DNA from: Luteibacter sp. dw_328
GTDB taxonomy: Bacteria > Pseudomonadota > Gammaproteobacteria > Xanthomonadales > Rhodanobacteraceae
DNA: 64,000 bases
Direction: 5' to 3'
NCBI RefSeq assembly: GCF_018449605.1
Contig: NZ_JAAVUW010000003.1
Location: 434,001-498,000, forward strand
Shown here: one piece after another, positions 25,343 through 34,181 of the stretch
Layout: each line of letters starts with the position of its first letter
Position numbering within the stretch: the first letter of the stretch is position 1
Notes under the pieces: generated by a model
What the model was told of the DNA's origin: nothing
The model's input: only the letters and a program-made list of their open reading frames with translations
Databases searched by the model: none
Program-made: the position numbers and the translations under genes

Positions 25343-28300
25343 TTACATGTTGCGGCGGTATTCGCCGCCGACGTCGTAGAGGGCGTGGCTGATCTGCCCG
25401 AGGGAGTTGTTCTTCACCGCGTCCATCAGCTGTTCGAACACGTTGCGACGCTCGCGCGCGGTTTTCTGCAGGGTGCGCAGGCTTTCCGGGGCGAGGCTGT
25501 TGCGGGCGCGGCCGTAGAGCAGCACGTTGTCGATCTGCTGGCCCTTCTCTTCTTCCGTGGAACGGATGAGTTCGATCTCGGTGGAGATCTCGCCGCCGTG
25601 ATCCTTGGGCAGGAAGGTGTTGACGCCGATGAGTGGAAGCGAGCCGTCGTGTTTCTTGTGCTCGTAGTACATCGACTCTTCCTGGATCTTGCCGCGCTGG
25701 TACATGGTGTCCATGGCGCCGAGCACGCCACCGCGCTCGCTGATCGCCTCGAATTCCTTGTAGACCGCTTCTTCGACCAGGTCGGTCAGCTCGTCGACCA
25801 CGTAGCTACCCTGCCAGGGGTTCTCATTGAAATTGAGGCCGAGCTCACGGTTGATGATGAGCTGGATGGCAACGGCACGACGCACGCTCTCTTCCGTCGG
25901 CGTGGTGATCGCCTCGTCGTACGCGTTGGTGTGCAGGCTGTTGCAGTTGTCGAACAGCGCGTACAGCGCCTGCAACGTGGTGCGGATGTCGTTGAACTGG
26001 ATTTCCTGCGCGTGCAGCGAGCGGCCGGAGGTCTGAATGTGATACTTCAGCATCTGGCTGCGTGCGCTGGCACCGTAGCGCTCGCGCATGGCGCGGGCCC
26101 AGATGCGACGGGCCACGCGACCGATCACCGTGTATTCCGGGTCCATGCCGTTGGAGAAGAAGAACGACAGGTTCGCCGCGAAGTCGTCGACCTTCATGCC
26201 GCGTGCGAGGTAGTACTCGACAATGGTGAAGCCGTTCGACAGCGTGAAGGCGAGCTGGCTGATCGGGTTCGCACCGGCTTCGGCGATGTGATACCCGGAG
26301 ATCGACACCGAGTAGAAGTTGCGCACCTTGTGGTCGACGAAGTACTGCTGGATGTCGCCCATCATGCGCAGGGCGAATTCCGTGCTGAAGATGCAGGTGT
26401 TCTGCGCCTGGTCTTCCTTGAGGATGTCCGCCTGTACGGTGCCGCGCACGTTGGCCAGGGTGAACGTCTTGATACGCGCGTAGGTTTCCGCGTCGACCAC
26501 TTCCTCACCCGAGATACCGAGCAGGCCGAGGCCGAGACCGTTGTTGCCCTCGGGCAAGCCGCCGGTATACGTCGGGCGGTTGCCGTCCGGATACAGCTGC
26601 GCGATACGTGCCTTGGCGGCATCCCAACGGGATGGCTCCTCGTTGAGGTACTTCTCGACGTTCTGGTCGATCGCCGTGTTCATGAACATGGCGAGGATGA
26701 TCGGCGCGGGGCCGTTGATCGTCATGGACACGGACGTGGACGGTGCCGACAGGTCGAAGCCGGAATACAGCTTCTTCATGTCGTCGAGCGTGGCGATGGA
26801 AACGCCTGAATTACCGATCTTGCCGTAGATATCCGGGCGCGGTGCCGGATCTTCGCCGTACAGCGTGACCGAGTCGAACGCCGTGGACAGGCGTGCGGCG
26901 GCACCACCCAGCGAGAGGTAATGAAAACGACGGTTAGTACGTTCCGGAGTGCCCTCGCCCGCGAACATGCGGGTGGGGTCCTCGCCTGCGCGGCGATACG
27001 GGAACACGCCGCCGGTGTACGGGTAGTAGCCCGGAAGGTTCTCGCGCATGAGGAAGGAGAGCAGCTCGCCCCAGTCCTTCGTCTTCGGCGGCGACACCTT
27101 GGGAATCTTCTGATGGCTAAGCGAGGTACGGTAGTTTTCGACGCGGATGACCTTATCGCGCACCTGGTATTCGGTGAACTCGTCAGTGACCGAGGCGTAG
27201 CGTGACGGCCACTCGCGCAGCAGGGCGATGGCTTCGCTGGTCAGCTCGCGCACGGCTTCGTTGTAGCGCTGGCGGAGGGTCGACAAGGAGCGGTCACCCT
27301 CCACGCTCAACGCATCGTGGTCGTAAAGATCGAACGCACGCGGCAAGGCTGCGTCGCCGATGTCCTTCAACGATTCAAAGTAATGCTGGGCCTTGCTCGC
27401 CGCCTCGGCCTGCTTCGCAATGCCGCTGTTTACGCCACGGCCCTGCTCGGCGATCTCGGCGAGATAACGCACGCGGTTACCGGGAATCAGCACGGTGGCG
27501 CGCGGCTCGCGCAGCGTCGTGTCGATATCCGGCGTCCACGCAGCCTCGGGCAGCGAGAGCTTGCCGCGCATCAGGCGACAGAGATTGGCGAACATCCAGG
27601 TGACACCCGGATCGTTGAACTGGCTGGCGATGGTCGGATAGACCGGAACGTTCTCATCGGCCAGCTGGAACGCGACACGGTTGCGCTTCCACTGTTTGCG
27701 TACGTCGCGCAGCGCATCTTCGGCGCCGCGCTTGTCGAACTTGTTGAGCACCACGAGCTCGGCGAAGTCGAGCATGTCGATCTTCTCGAGCTGGCTCGCC
27801 GCGCCGTATTCGCTGGTCATCACATAGACCGGGAAATCGACGAGGTCGACGATCTCCGAGTCGCTCTGGCCGATACCGGCGGTCTCGACGATCACCAGGT
27901 CGTACGCCTGCGACTTCAGGAAGTCGATGCAGTCGTGCAGGACGATGGACGTCGCCGCGTGCTGGCGGCGGGTGGCCATGGAGCGCATGTACACGCGCGG
28001 GCTGCGCAGCGAATTCATGCGGATGCGATCGCCCAGCAAGGCACCGCCGCTACGGCGACGCGTCGGATCCACGGCAAGCACGGCAATGCGGATCTGCGGA
28101 AACGCGTGCAGGAAACGCAGCAGCAGCTCGTCGACCACGCTGGATTTGCCGGCGCCGCCGGTGCCGGTCAGGCCAAGGACGGGTGTCTTATTGCCAGCCA
28201 GCTGCCATTCCTTGCGCAGGCGGGCGAGCTCGGTTTCCGGGAGGAGGTCCTCCTCGATCGCCGAGAGCATGGCGCCAATGGAGATTTCATCCTCGACGGA

Positions 28301-28795
28301 CGCTGATACCGGCACCGCTTCCACGCGCTGGCTGGTCGCGGCACGCGTGCGCGACATCACGTCTTCGATCATCTCGGTCAGGCCGAGCTTCATGCCGTCG
28401 TTCGGATGGTAGATACGCTCCACGCCATAGGCCTGGAGTTCGCGGATTTCTTCCGGCGTGATCGTGCCGCCGCCGCCGCCGAACACACGAATATGGCCGG
28501 CGCCACGCTCGCGCAGCATGTCGACCATGTACTTGAAGTACTCCACGTGGCCGCCCTGGTAGGACGACAAGGCGATGGCGTCGGCATCCTCCTGCAGGGC
28601 CGCACGCACCACGTCTTCCACCGAGCGGTTATGCCCCAGGTGAATCACCTCGGCGCCCTGGCTCTGGATGATGCGACGCATGATGTTGATCGCTGCGTCG
28701 TGTCCGTCGAACAGGCTCGCCGCTGTGACGAAGCGCAACGGCGTCCCCTCCGCGTCGGTATGGCTGGCGGGAATGTGCTTGGGCTGCGAGCTCAT
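25343..28795 (-). CDS. icmF: Fused isobutyryl-CoA mutase IcmF
   Basis: 1150-residue adenosylcobalamin enzyme that interconverts isobutyryl-CoA and n-butyryl-CoA (some also rearrange pivaloyl- or isovaleryl-CoA). The order of domains defines IcmF: B12-binding domain (about 20-150) with LFDGHDAAINI (His 32 as cobalt ligand) and GGGGG; a G-protein chaperone domain (about 200-500) with P-loop GTGGAGKSS at 211-219 and NKFDKRG; then the substrate-binding mutase barrel to the C-terminus (YYPYTGGVFPYRR, TVQADILKEDQAQNTCIFSTEF). The fused G-protein loads and protects the cofactor. GGAG precedes the ATG. The role fits valine or branched-chain acyl-CoA metabolism. Confidence 0.95.
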   Translation of the reverse strand: MSSQPKHIPASHTDAEGTPLRFVTAASLFDGHDAAINIMRRIIQSQGAEVIHLGHNRSVEDVVRAALQEDADAIALSSYQGGHVEYFKYMVDMLRERGAGHIRVFGGGGGTITPEEIRELQAYGVERIYHPNDGMKLGLTEMIEDVMSRTRAATSQRVEAVPVSASVEDEISIGAMLSAIEEDLLPETELARLRKEWQLAGNKTPVLGLTGTGGAGKSSVVDELLLRFLHAFPQIRIAVLAVDPTRRRSGGALLGDRIRMNSLRSPRVYMRSMATRRQHAATSIVLHDCIDFLKSQAYDLVIVETAGIGQSDSEIVDLVDFPVYVMTSEYGAASQLEKIDMLDFAELVVLNKFDKRGAEDALRDVRKQWKRNRVAFQLADENVPVYPTIASQFNDPGVTWMFANLCRLMRGKLSLPEAAWTPDIDTTLREPRATVLIPGNRVRYLAEIAEQGRGVNSGIAKQAEAASKAQHYFESLKDIGDAALPRAFDLYDHDALSVEGDRSLSTLRQRYNEAVRELTSEAIALLREWPSRYASVTDEFTEYQVRDKVIRVENYRTSLSHQKIPKVSPPKTKDWGELLSFLMRENLPGYYPYTGGVFPYRRAGEDPTRMFAGEGTPERTNRRFHYLSLGGAAARLSTAFDSVTLYGEDPAPRPDIYGKIGNSGVSIATLDDMKKLYSGFDLSAPSTSVSMTINGPAPIILAMFMNTAIDQNVEKYLNEEPSRWDAAKARIAQLYPDGNRPTYTGGLPEGNNGLGLGLLGISGEEVVDAETYARIKTFTLANVRGTVQADILKEDQAQNTCIFSTEFALRMMGDIQQYFVDHKVRNFYSVSISGYHIAEAGANPISQLAFTLSNGFTIVEYYLARGMKVDDFAANLSFFFSNGMDPEYTVIGRVARRIWARAMRERYGASARSQMLKYHIQTSGRSLHAQEIQFNDIRTTLQALYALFDNCNSLHTNAYDEAITTPTEESVRRAVAIQLIINRELGLNFNENPWQGSYVVDELTDLVEEAVYKEFEAISERGGVLGAMDTMYQRGKIQEESMYYEHKKHDGSLPLIGVNTFLPKDHGGEISTEIELIRSTEEEKGQQIDNVLLYGRARNSLAPESLRTLQKTARERRNVFEQLMDAVKNNSLGQISHALYDVGGEYRRNM

Positions 28796-28899
28796 GGAAA
28801 CTCCGGGGGAAGATCGAATGCGGTGGGGAACCGCCCAATTCTAACGCCGGGGGCGACGCGGGCCCTGCTGCAGTGCAGCGAACCCGCCCGCTTGTCAGC

Positions 28900-29391
28900 T
28901 CACGCCAGTCCGGCGGAGTACGTGCTCGCACGGTGCGTCGTGATGCCCGCCCGCTGCTCGTGCCCGAGCGGAAGTTCCGAGTTCACGATAAACACCTGCG
29001 GCCGCGTATTGGGGCCGGTGAGCTGCATCAGCACCCGTTCGCCGAGACTGCCCTCGTGATGCCGGATTTCGTTGGCCAGCGTGGCCGACATCGGCGGCTC
29101 GGCCGCTTGTTCAGGGTCGTCCCACAGATCGCCGACGCGATGGAAATGCTCCTGGTCGATCTCGACCCACACACCGATGTGATAGTCGTCCTTGCGCCCC
29201 TGCACGGGTAACGGCAGGGTCGCCCTCAGGAAGAAGCGTTCGTCGTCGATCACGCAGGCATCGTCGCTCTCGTAGACATCGAGCGAGCGTTCGTCGTTGG
29301 GCATGTCGAAAATGGCATCGGGCCGGCCGTAGCTGAGTTCCAGCTCGTCTTCCTCGTGCGTCGCTCCACAGATCGCGCAGGTAGCTGTCAT
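28900..29391 (-). CDS. DUF2199 domain protein
   Basis: 163 residues. The N-terminus has a CAICG zinc-ribbon-like pair, and the family pattern continues with DAIFDMP, SDDACVIDDERFFLRATLPLPV and IGVWVEIDQEHFHRV. DUF2199 proteins have no assigned function. The ATG at 29391 (MTATCAICG) fits the family; the frame is open 18 codons further upstream, into the intergenic space. It lies 34 bases downstream of an alpha/beta hydrolase on the same strand. Confidence 0.85.
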   Translation of the reverse strand: MTATCAICGATHEEDELELSYGRPDAIFDMPNDERSLDVYESDDACVIDDERFFLRATLPLPVQGRKDDYHIGVWVEIDQEHFHRVGDLWDDPEQAAEPPMSATLANEIRHHEGSLGERVLMQLTGPNTRPQVFIVNSELPLGHEQRAGITTHRASTYSAGLA

Positions 29392-29425
29392 GGGACCGCT
29401 CCGTGAGGTAGACGCCGATGGTAGC

Positions 29426-30304
29426 TCAGCTGACCGCGGCGCCACCGAGAAAGGCGAGCGCCGCCGTCATGACACCTTCATCGTCGACGATACGGCGATG
29501 CCCCAGCCGCCGCGTCTTCAGCAAAACGGCTCCCGGCCACAGGCGAGCATACAGTTCACCCTCCTCCACCGGTACGTCGCGGTCCGCCATGTCATGAATG
29601 ATCAGCGCGGGTTGCGTGCGTTGCGGCGCGTGCCTGCCCACGTGCAGGGCCTCGATGGTTATCCCCGTGCGCGCCGCCAGCACACGATGCAGCGGTTCGC
29701 GAAGATGCTCCGCGAGGCGCACGAAGCGGGCGAAGCGACGTGTTGCCGCCATCGGGTCCGCCGCCGGCGCGATCAGCACCACGCGCTTCGCGCTCCAGCC
29801 CTCGCCCAGTGCCAGGGTGACCGCCGCCCCACCCAGTGAATGCGCGACCACCCCTTCCGCATCCCCATAGTGGCGGCCGATCGCCGCCACGGTGCGGGCA
29901 AAGTCCGGCAGGGTGCACAGTGTCCCGCCGCTCTGTCCGTGCCCCGGTTGGTCGAAGGAAACCGCCGCCCAGCCCCGGGCAAGAAGCTGCGGCGCCCAGT
30001 TCTCCCAACGCAGGCCCAGGCTCGACCAACCATGCGCCAGCAGCACATAAGGCTGGGTGGACGGGTCTCCCCAGACGTAAGTGGCAATGGAGTGGCCAGC
30101 AACCTCGACGCTCTCCTGTCGAGCCGACATCGAGACCACCGCATGCGCGGCCCGCTGGCGACTGCTCAGCAGCGGTGTCTGGAAAACCCGGGCGGCGTGA
30201 GCCACCGTGCGGACCGGCGCCACGCGGCTACCGAAACGGTAGGCCACACGGATGCCCAGCAGGGTGGCGACAGTGCGCACGCCGAAACGGCGGGGTGGCT
30301 TCAT
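29426..30304 (-). CDS. Alpha/beta hydrolase
   Basis: 292 residues. The fold is clear from LLAHGWSSLGLRWENWA (oxyanion strand), FDQPGHGQSGG, the nucleophile elbow AHSLGGAAV (Ser 156) and the late catalytic pair HDMADRDVP (Asp) and LGHRRIV (His). A basic, partly hydrophobic N-terminal ~55 residues may associate with the membrane. Substrate unknown. Probably co-transcribed with the downstream DUF2199 gene. Confidence 0.87.
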   Translation of the reverse strand: MKPPRRFGVRTVATLLGIRVAYRFGSRVAPVRTVAHAARVFQTPLLSSRQRAAHAVVSMSARQESVEVAGHSIATYVWGDPSTQPYVLLAHGWSSLGLRWENWAPQLLARGWAAVSFDQPGHGQSGGTLCTLPDFARTVAAIGRHYGDAEGVVAHSLGGAAVTLALGEGWSAKRVVLIAPAADPMAATRRFARFVRLAEHLREPLHRVLAARTGITIEALHVGRHAPQRTQPALIIHDMADRDVPVEEGELYARLWPGAVLLKTRRLGHRRIVDDEGVMTAALAFLGGAAVS

Positions 30305-30449
30305 GGGCAGGGGGACCAGATAGCTTGAGGAGAGGGGTAAGCTTTCGCGAAGCTGAATACTACCGCGCGGGGCCGGTCAACCCGTCGCAAGGAAACCGCG
30401 TTCTGGCGCACGAATCCGCATTCGCGGACGTCCCGAGGAGAGATCGCAT

Positions 30450-30791
30450 ATGACGACCCTGACCCGCAAACTCGTTGCCCTGGCGGCCCTTGGCCTGGCC
30501 GCGGGTGCCGCAAGTTACACCCCGCCCGCCGCCGCAAGGGAATACGTAGAGGTCACCGTCGGCACCCGTCCGCCACCGCCGCGCTTCGAGCGCGTCCCGC
30601 CGCCGCGCGCCGGATACGCCTGGGCACCCGGTTACTGGAACTGGTACGGCGGCCGCTACGTCTGGGTCGGTGGCCGCTGGAACGCCTACCGCCCGGGTTA
30701 CGTCTACCGCCCGCCGGTCTGGCGTCCTTATGGCCGGGGCTATCGCATCCAGCGTGAGACCTGGGTCCGGGACCCGCATTGGCACCGCTGA
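30450..30791 (+). CDS. YXWGXW-type small secreted protein
   Basis: 113 residues with a signal peptide (MTTLTRKLVALAALGLAAGAASYTPPAAA). The mature part is rich in Tyr, Trp, Arg and Pro, with repeats of the type GYWNWYGGRYVWVGGRW, as in the YXWGXW repeat family of small proteobacterial envelope proteins. Function not established. It is divergent from the alpha/beta hydrolase and followed by a terminator. Confidence 0.82.
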   Translation: MTTLTRKLVALAALGLAAGAASYTPPAAAREYVEVTVGTRPPPPRFERVPPPRAGYAWAPGYWNWYGGRYVWVGGRWNAYRPGYVYRPPVWRPYGRGYRIQRETWVRDPHWHR

Positions 30792-30862
30792 AACGCCCGG
30801 TTGCTGCGCCGCACCTACACGGACGCCAACAACGGTTTAAACTAGGTAGCTGACACGACATC

Positions 30863-30895
30863 TCGCCCCCGCCCACCGGCCGGGGCGATTTTTTT
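30863..30895 (+). terminator. Rho-independent terminator
   Basis: TCGCCCC at 30863-30869 pairs with GGGGCGA at 30882-30888, followed by seven T residues. It lies between the YXWGXW gene and the dehydrogenase gene. Confidence 0.8.
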
Positions 30896-30984
30896 GGACG
30901 GTCCTTATCGACTCGTGATCCCCATCACGGGTCTTCACCTAGAAGCGCGGTGCTGCTGCCGCTTGTAACTGGAGTTTGCGTTCG

Positions 30985-32088
30985 ATGATTTTCGAAACCA
31001 TCGCCAACACGGGCCACGAAGAAGTCGTCTTCTGCCATAACAAAGACGCCGGCCTGAAGGCCATCATCGCGATCCACAATACGGTGCTCGGCCCGTCGCT
31101 GGGCGGCCTGCGCATGTGGCCGTACAAGACCGAGCAGGATGCGGTCAACGACGTGCTCCGCCTGTCGCGCGGCATGACCTACAAGAATGCGGTGGCCGGC
31201 CTGAACCTGGGTGGCGGCAAGGCCGTGATCATCGGCGATCCCTCCAAGGACAAGTCCGAAGCGCTGTTCCGCGCCTTCGGCCGTTTCGTCAATTCGCTCA
31301 ACGGCCGTTACATCACGGCTGAAGACGTCGGTATCGACGTCAACGACATGGAATACGTCTACCGTGAAACCGAGTACGTCACCGGCGTGCACCAGGTCCA
31401 CGGCGGTTCGGGCGATCCCTCGCCGTTCACCGCGTTCGGTACGCTGCAGGGTCTGATGGCCGCGCTGCAGACCAAGTACGGCAACGAAGACGTGGGCAAG
31501 TACAGCTACGCTGTGCAGGGCTGTGGCCACGTGGGCAGCGAGTTCATCAAGCTGCTTCGCGAGCAGGGCGCCAAGGTGTTCGTCACCGACATCAACAAGG
31601 ACGCTGTCCAGCGCTGCGTCGACGAACTCGGCTGCGAAGCCGTCGGCCTCGACGAAATCTACGACGTCGATGCCGACGTCTACAGCCCCTGCGCTCTGGG
31701 CGGCACGATCAACGAGCAGACCATCGATCGCATCAAGGCGAAGATCATCTGCGGTGCGGCCAACAACCAGCTGGCCACCGACGCGATCGGCGACGAACTC
31801 GCCCGCCGCGGCGTGATCTACGCACCGGACTATGCCGTCAACGCCGGCGGCGTGATGAACGTCTCGCTGGAAATCGACGGCTACAACCGCGAGCGCGCCA
31901 TGCGCATGATGCGCACGATCTACTACAACGTCGGTCGCATCTTCGAGATCTCCGCCCGCGACAACATCCCGACCTACAAGGCCGCGGATCGCATGGCGGA
32001 AGAGCGTATCAGCGCGATCGGCAAGATCCGCCTGCCGCACATGGGCAACGGCGCGCCGCGCTTCCAGGGTCGTATGCGCGGGCAGTAA
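30985..32088 (+). CDS. Leucine/valine/phenylalanine-type amino acid dehydrogenase
   Basis: 367-residue NAD-dependent amino acid dehydrogenase, which reversibly deaminates a branched-chain (or aromatic) amino acid to the 2-oxo acid. The substrate-binding lysines sit in GGLRMWPYKTE, GMTYKNAVAGLNLGGGKAVI (Lys 67 and 79), and the nucleotide domain has VQGCGHVGSEFI near 175. The length matches leucine dehydrogenases rather than the ~450-residue glutamate enzymes. The ATG at 30985 has GGAG ten bases upstream; a TTG at 30976 is too close to that site. It is the entry step for the branched-chain enzymes found elsewhere in this window. Confidence 0.9.
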   Translation: MIFETIANTGHEEVVFCHNKDAGLKAIIAIHNTVLGPSLGGLRMWPYKTEQDAVNDVLRLSRGMTYKNAVAGLNLGGGKAVIIGDPSKDKSEALFRAFGRFVNSLNGRYITAEDVGIDVNDMEYVYRETEYVTGVHQVHGGSGDPSPFTAFGTLQGLMAALQTKYGNEDVGKYSYAVQGCGHVGSEFIKLLREQGAKVFVTDINKDAVQRCVDELGCEAVGLDEIYDVDADVYSPCALGGTINEQTIDRIKAKIICGAANNQLATDAIGDELARRGVIYAPDYAVNAGGVMNVSLEIDGYNRERAMRMMRTIYYNVGRIFEISARDNIPTYKAADRMAEERISAIGKIRLPHMGNGAPRFQGRMRGQ

Positions 32089-32112
32089 TCGCTACGCGTA
32101 ATGGGCAACAAG

Positions 32113-32145
32113 AAAGCCGCCGGAGTGATCCGGCGGCTTTTTTTT
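32113..32145 (+). terminator. Rho-independent terminator after amino acid dehydrogenase
   Basis: A perfect 12-bp stem, AAAGCCGCCGGA-GTGA-TCCGGCGGCTTT, continued by a run of T. Confidence 0.92.
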
Positions 32146-32300
32146 CGATTTGGAACACCCGCACCCCTCAGGAATAACCACGGAGCGGCGAGGGGTTCGC
32201 CGACGGCAGGTGGGGAGAAGCTCCGACAGCACGTCATGGGGGCGGAACGGAGACTGGGCACGCCCGTTAGGGCACCACCTCCCGACGTAAAGGATTACCC

Positions 32301-32594
32301 ATGAAGTGTTTCATCCCCTGCGCCGCCCTGCTGCTCGCGCTCATCCCTGTCGCATCGTTTGCCGCATCCGATGCAGTCGCGTCATACACCGATCACAACC
32401 TCGTGGTCGAGAAAGGCGGCTCCAGCCGTTTCGTCGCCATTGAGCCCATCTACGCGGAGCTTTCGGAAACCTGTAGTGCAAAGGGCGGTTCCATCGAAAG
32501 CATCCAGTACGAGTTCACCGACCTGTGGGGCGGCTCGCATCCGCTCACGCGCGTAAAGGCAACCGCCGTGTGCCGCGTGACAGATAACTACTAA
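32301..32594 (+). CDS. Small exported protein of unknown function
   Basis: 97 residues with a clear signal peptide (MKCFIPCAALLLALIPVASFAA). The mature 75 residues contain two cysteines (TCSAKGG and AVCRVTDNY) that could form a disulfide. I do not recognise a family. It is an isolated gene between two terminator-like structures, with a GTAAAGGA-type ribosome site just before the ATG. Confidence 0.7.
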   Translation: MKCFIPCAALLLALIPVASFAASDAVASYTDHNLVVEKGGSSRFVAIEPIYAELSETCSAKGGSIESIQYEFTDLWGGSHPLTRVKATAVCRVTDNY

Positions 32595-32606
32595 GCACCC
32601 GTCGTT

Positions 32607-32644
32607 GCGAGAGAAGGCAGCACGAACGAGCTACCTTCTCTCGC
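32607..32644. repeat. Perfect 11-bp hairpin after the small exported protein
   Basis: GCGAGAGAAGG at 32607-32617 pairs with CCTTCTCTCGC at 32634-32644. There is no T-run after it, so it is either a terminator lacking the U-tract or an mRNA 3'-end stabiliser. Confidence 0.6.
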
Positions 32645-32854
32645 TCACTCGACAAGCACTACGCAAAACAGGCAACGGAAGGATCATCGGCGTGATTCAG
32701 CGGTTTTTTTAGATGGCATGCCTACAACGTTCGGCCGACCTGCCCCGCAGCCAGACGACGACACGCCGGCGTACGATGAAACCGGCGATACGTCCGGCGG
32801 CTTTCGACGCCATGGATGCGCGATCGCCGCAGAGAACATGCTGAGGTAAGTGTC

Positions 32855-33064
32855 ATGTCGGATCGCGAGAACGGGAAGGTCAAGTGGTTCAACGACGCCA
32901 AGGGATTCGGTTTCATCGAGCGCGAAAGCGGCTCCGATGTATTCGTTCATTTCAAGGACATTCTGGGGAGCGGATTCAAGTCCCTGGCCGAGGGCGAAAA
33001 GGTCTCATTCAAGGTCAAACAGGGTCAGAAGGGCCTGCAGGCGGAGGAAGTCCAGAAGATCTGA
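32855..33064 (+). CDS. Cold-shock domain protein (CspA family)
   Basis: 69-residue single-stranded nucleic-acid-binding cold-shock protein. RNP1 reads KGFGFI and RNP2 VFVHF, with the aromatic residue in GKVKWFND. The ATG at 32855 gives the standard length and follows GAGG; the frame is open 13 codons further upstream. The ~210 bases before it (after the 32607-32644 hairpin) have several CCGGCG-based inverted repeats, reminiscent of the structured leaders of cold-shock mRNAs, but I cannot fold them. Confidence 0.93.
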   Translation: MSDRENGKVKWFNDAKGFGFIERESGSDVFVHFKDILGSGFKSLAEGEKVSFKVKQGQKGLQAEEVQKI

Positions 33065-33131
33065 ACAGGGAGGGCACGCATCCGTGCGCTCCGCTTCTCA
33101 TCCATCACAGGATCGTTGGAGGATGCGAATC

Positions 33132-33356
33132 ATGAAGAAGGACGAACAACGCGAGTCCGAAGCCGGCATTGGCGGTGTTGCCTTGTGGCCACTTTTCTAC
33201 TTCGAAGCAGAGGCCAGGGTCGCTGCTCGTGAGAAGCAACGGCGGCCTCGCCTACGGGTCGGGCTCAAGGCAGCCGACCGGGTGTCATTCGATATCGGAG
33301 ACGGCGTGGATGGGCCGCCGTACGCGACTAACGTGCGTGTGATCGAGCCAGACTGA
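33132..33356 (+). CDS. Small protein with a partial cold-shock-like C-terminus
   Basis: 74 residues, no named family recognised. The last third, ADRVSFDIGDGVDGPPYATN, aligns by eye with the final two strands of cold-shock domains (compare [20 protein letters not shown] in the gene 67 bases upstream). The part carrying RNP1 and RNP2 is replaced by an Ala/Arg/Glu-rich stretch. GGAGG at 33118-33122 favours the ATG at 33132 over the one at 33123. Probably co-transcribed with the upstream cold-shock gene. Confidence 0.65.
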   Translation: MKKDEQRESEAGIGGVALWPLFYFEAEARVAAREKQRRPRLRVGLKAADRVSFDIGDGVDGPPYATNVRVIEPD

Positions 33357-33375
33357 TGCCGGCCCCGATCCGACC

Positions 33376-33510
33376 TTAGCGAGCGGCGGCCACCAGCACC
33401 GGCTGCGCGACGTGGTTCGCCGGCGAAGCGACGAAGGCGCCGAGCATCAGCAGGCAGGTCAGGGCACCGGCGACGAAGAAGGTCTTCAGCATGGCGGTTT
33501 CGAATTTCAT
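33376..33510 (-). CDS. 44-residue membrane or exported peptide
   Basis: The minus strand encodes MKFETAMLKTFFVAGALTCL followed by LMLGAFVASPANHVAQPVLV and AAAR. There is one hydrophobic segment (about 10-28) that could be a membrane anchor or a signal peptide. AAGGAGAACGACC precedes the ATG at 33510, an excellent ribosome site, which is the main reason to call it. Unknown function. Confidence 0.55.
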   Translation of the reverse strand: MKFETAMLKTFFVAGALTCLLMLGAFVASPANHVAQPVLVAAAR

Positions 33511-33904
33511 GGTCGTTCTCCTTGGACGATGAATGAGGCGGGGTCGTAATTACCGATGCATCGGGCGTGCCAATGGCCGGAATGGCCCGCAGGGCGCATT
33601 CCTGTGCGGTTTTCGCCGCACACATCCAAGCCGCATCCCTGTCCGCGGACGCCAGCTCGGGCGTCCGGAAGGGTGTCCGCCAGCCGGCGCAGCCCTGCGA
33701 CGATCTGCTACACTTCGGTCACCCCGGGCTGTCTTGTAAGGCTTTGCCTACATGGAGCTTTTGGGTCAAGGGGGACGCCGTTCGCGGCGGCGACAAACCA
33801 GACTTTCCGATCACGACTTTCGTCGCCTCGATGACGGGGTAGTCACTCTTGTGCCTGTAAGGGTGACACCCACGATTCGAGGATGAAATGGACTTACCGA
33901 GCTT
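33511..33904. other. Leader/promoter region of the aryl-polyene operon
   Basis: 394 bases without a convincing gene, between the divergent 44-residue peptide and the first gene of the pigment operon. It should contain the operon promoter. G+C falls toward the 3' part (33720-33900), and there are short inverted repeats such as CGACTTTCGTCG. A 44-codon frame starting at 33752 (ATGGAGCTTTTGG) has no good ribosome site. Confidence 0.5.
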
Positions 33905-34174
33905 ATGAGCGCGATCCCAGCCGAAACCTTCACCTTCGACGACGTGCTCGCGCGTTTGCGGTCCGTGCTGCACGAGACCTTCGAGATCGACCCCGCAAAG
34001 GTCACTCCCGAGGCCAATCTGTTCACCGACCTCGAACTGGACAGCATCGACGCCATCGATCTGGCGATCCAGGTGCAGGACATGACCGGCACCCGGATCA
34101 AGCCCGAGGACTTCAAGAGCGTTCGCACCGTGGGCGACGTGGTCGCCACCGTGCAGACCCTCGTCGCCCGCTGA
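33905..34174 (+). CDS. Aryl-polyene acyl carrier protein 1
   Basis: 89-residue acyl carrier protein; the phosphopantetheine attachment site is Ser 47 in LELDSIDAIDLA. It carries the growing polyene chain as a thioester in the cytoplasm. It is the first gene of a 16-gene plus-strand operon whose members match aryl-polyene (xanthomonadin-type) clusters. The next gene starts seven bases after its stop. A second ACP lies at 41903; APE clusters commonly have two. Confidence 0.9.
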   Translation: MSAIPAETFTFDDVLARLRSVLHETFEIDPAKVTPEANLFTDLELDSIDAIDLAIQVQDMTGTRIKPEDFKSVRTVGDVVATVQTLVAR

Positions 34175-34181
34175 GGCACCG

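Noticed and set aside
25307-26809. 500-codon frame on the plus strand
   Set aside because: Antisense to icmF; Val/Asp/His/Arg-biased shadow translation.
33752-33886. 44-codon frame upstream of the pigment operon
   Set aside because: No good ribosome site and an Arg-rich, repeat-like translation; position in the leader region explains it better.
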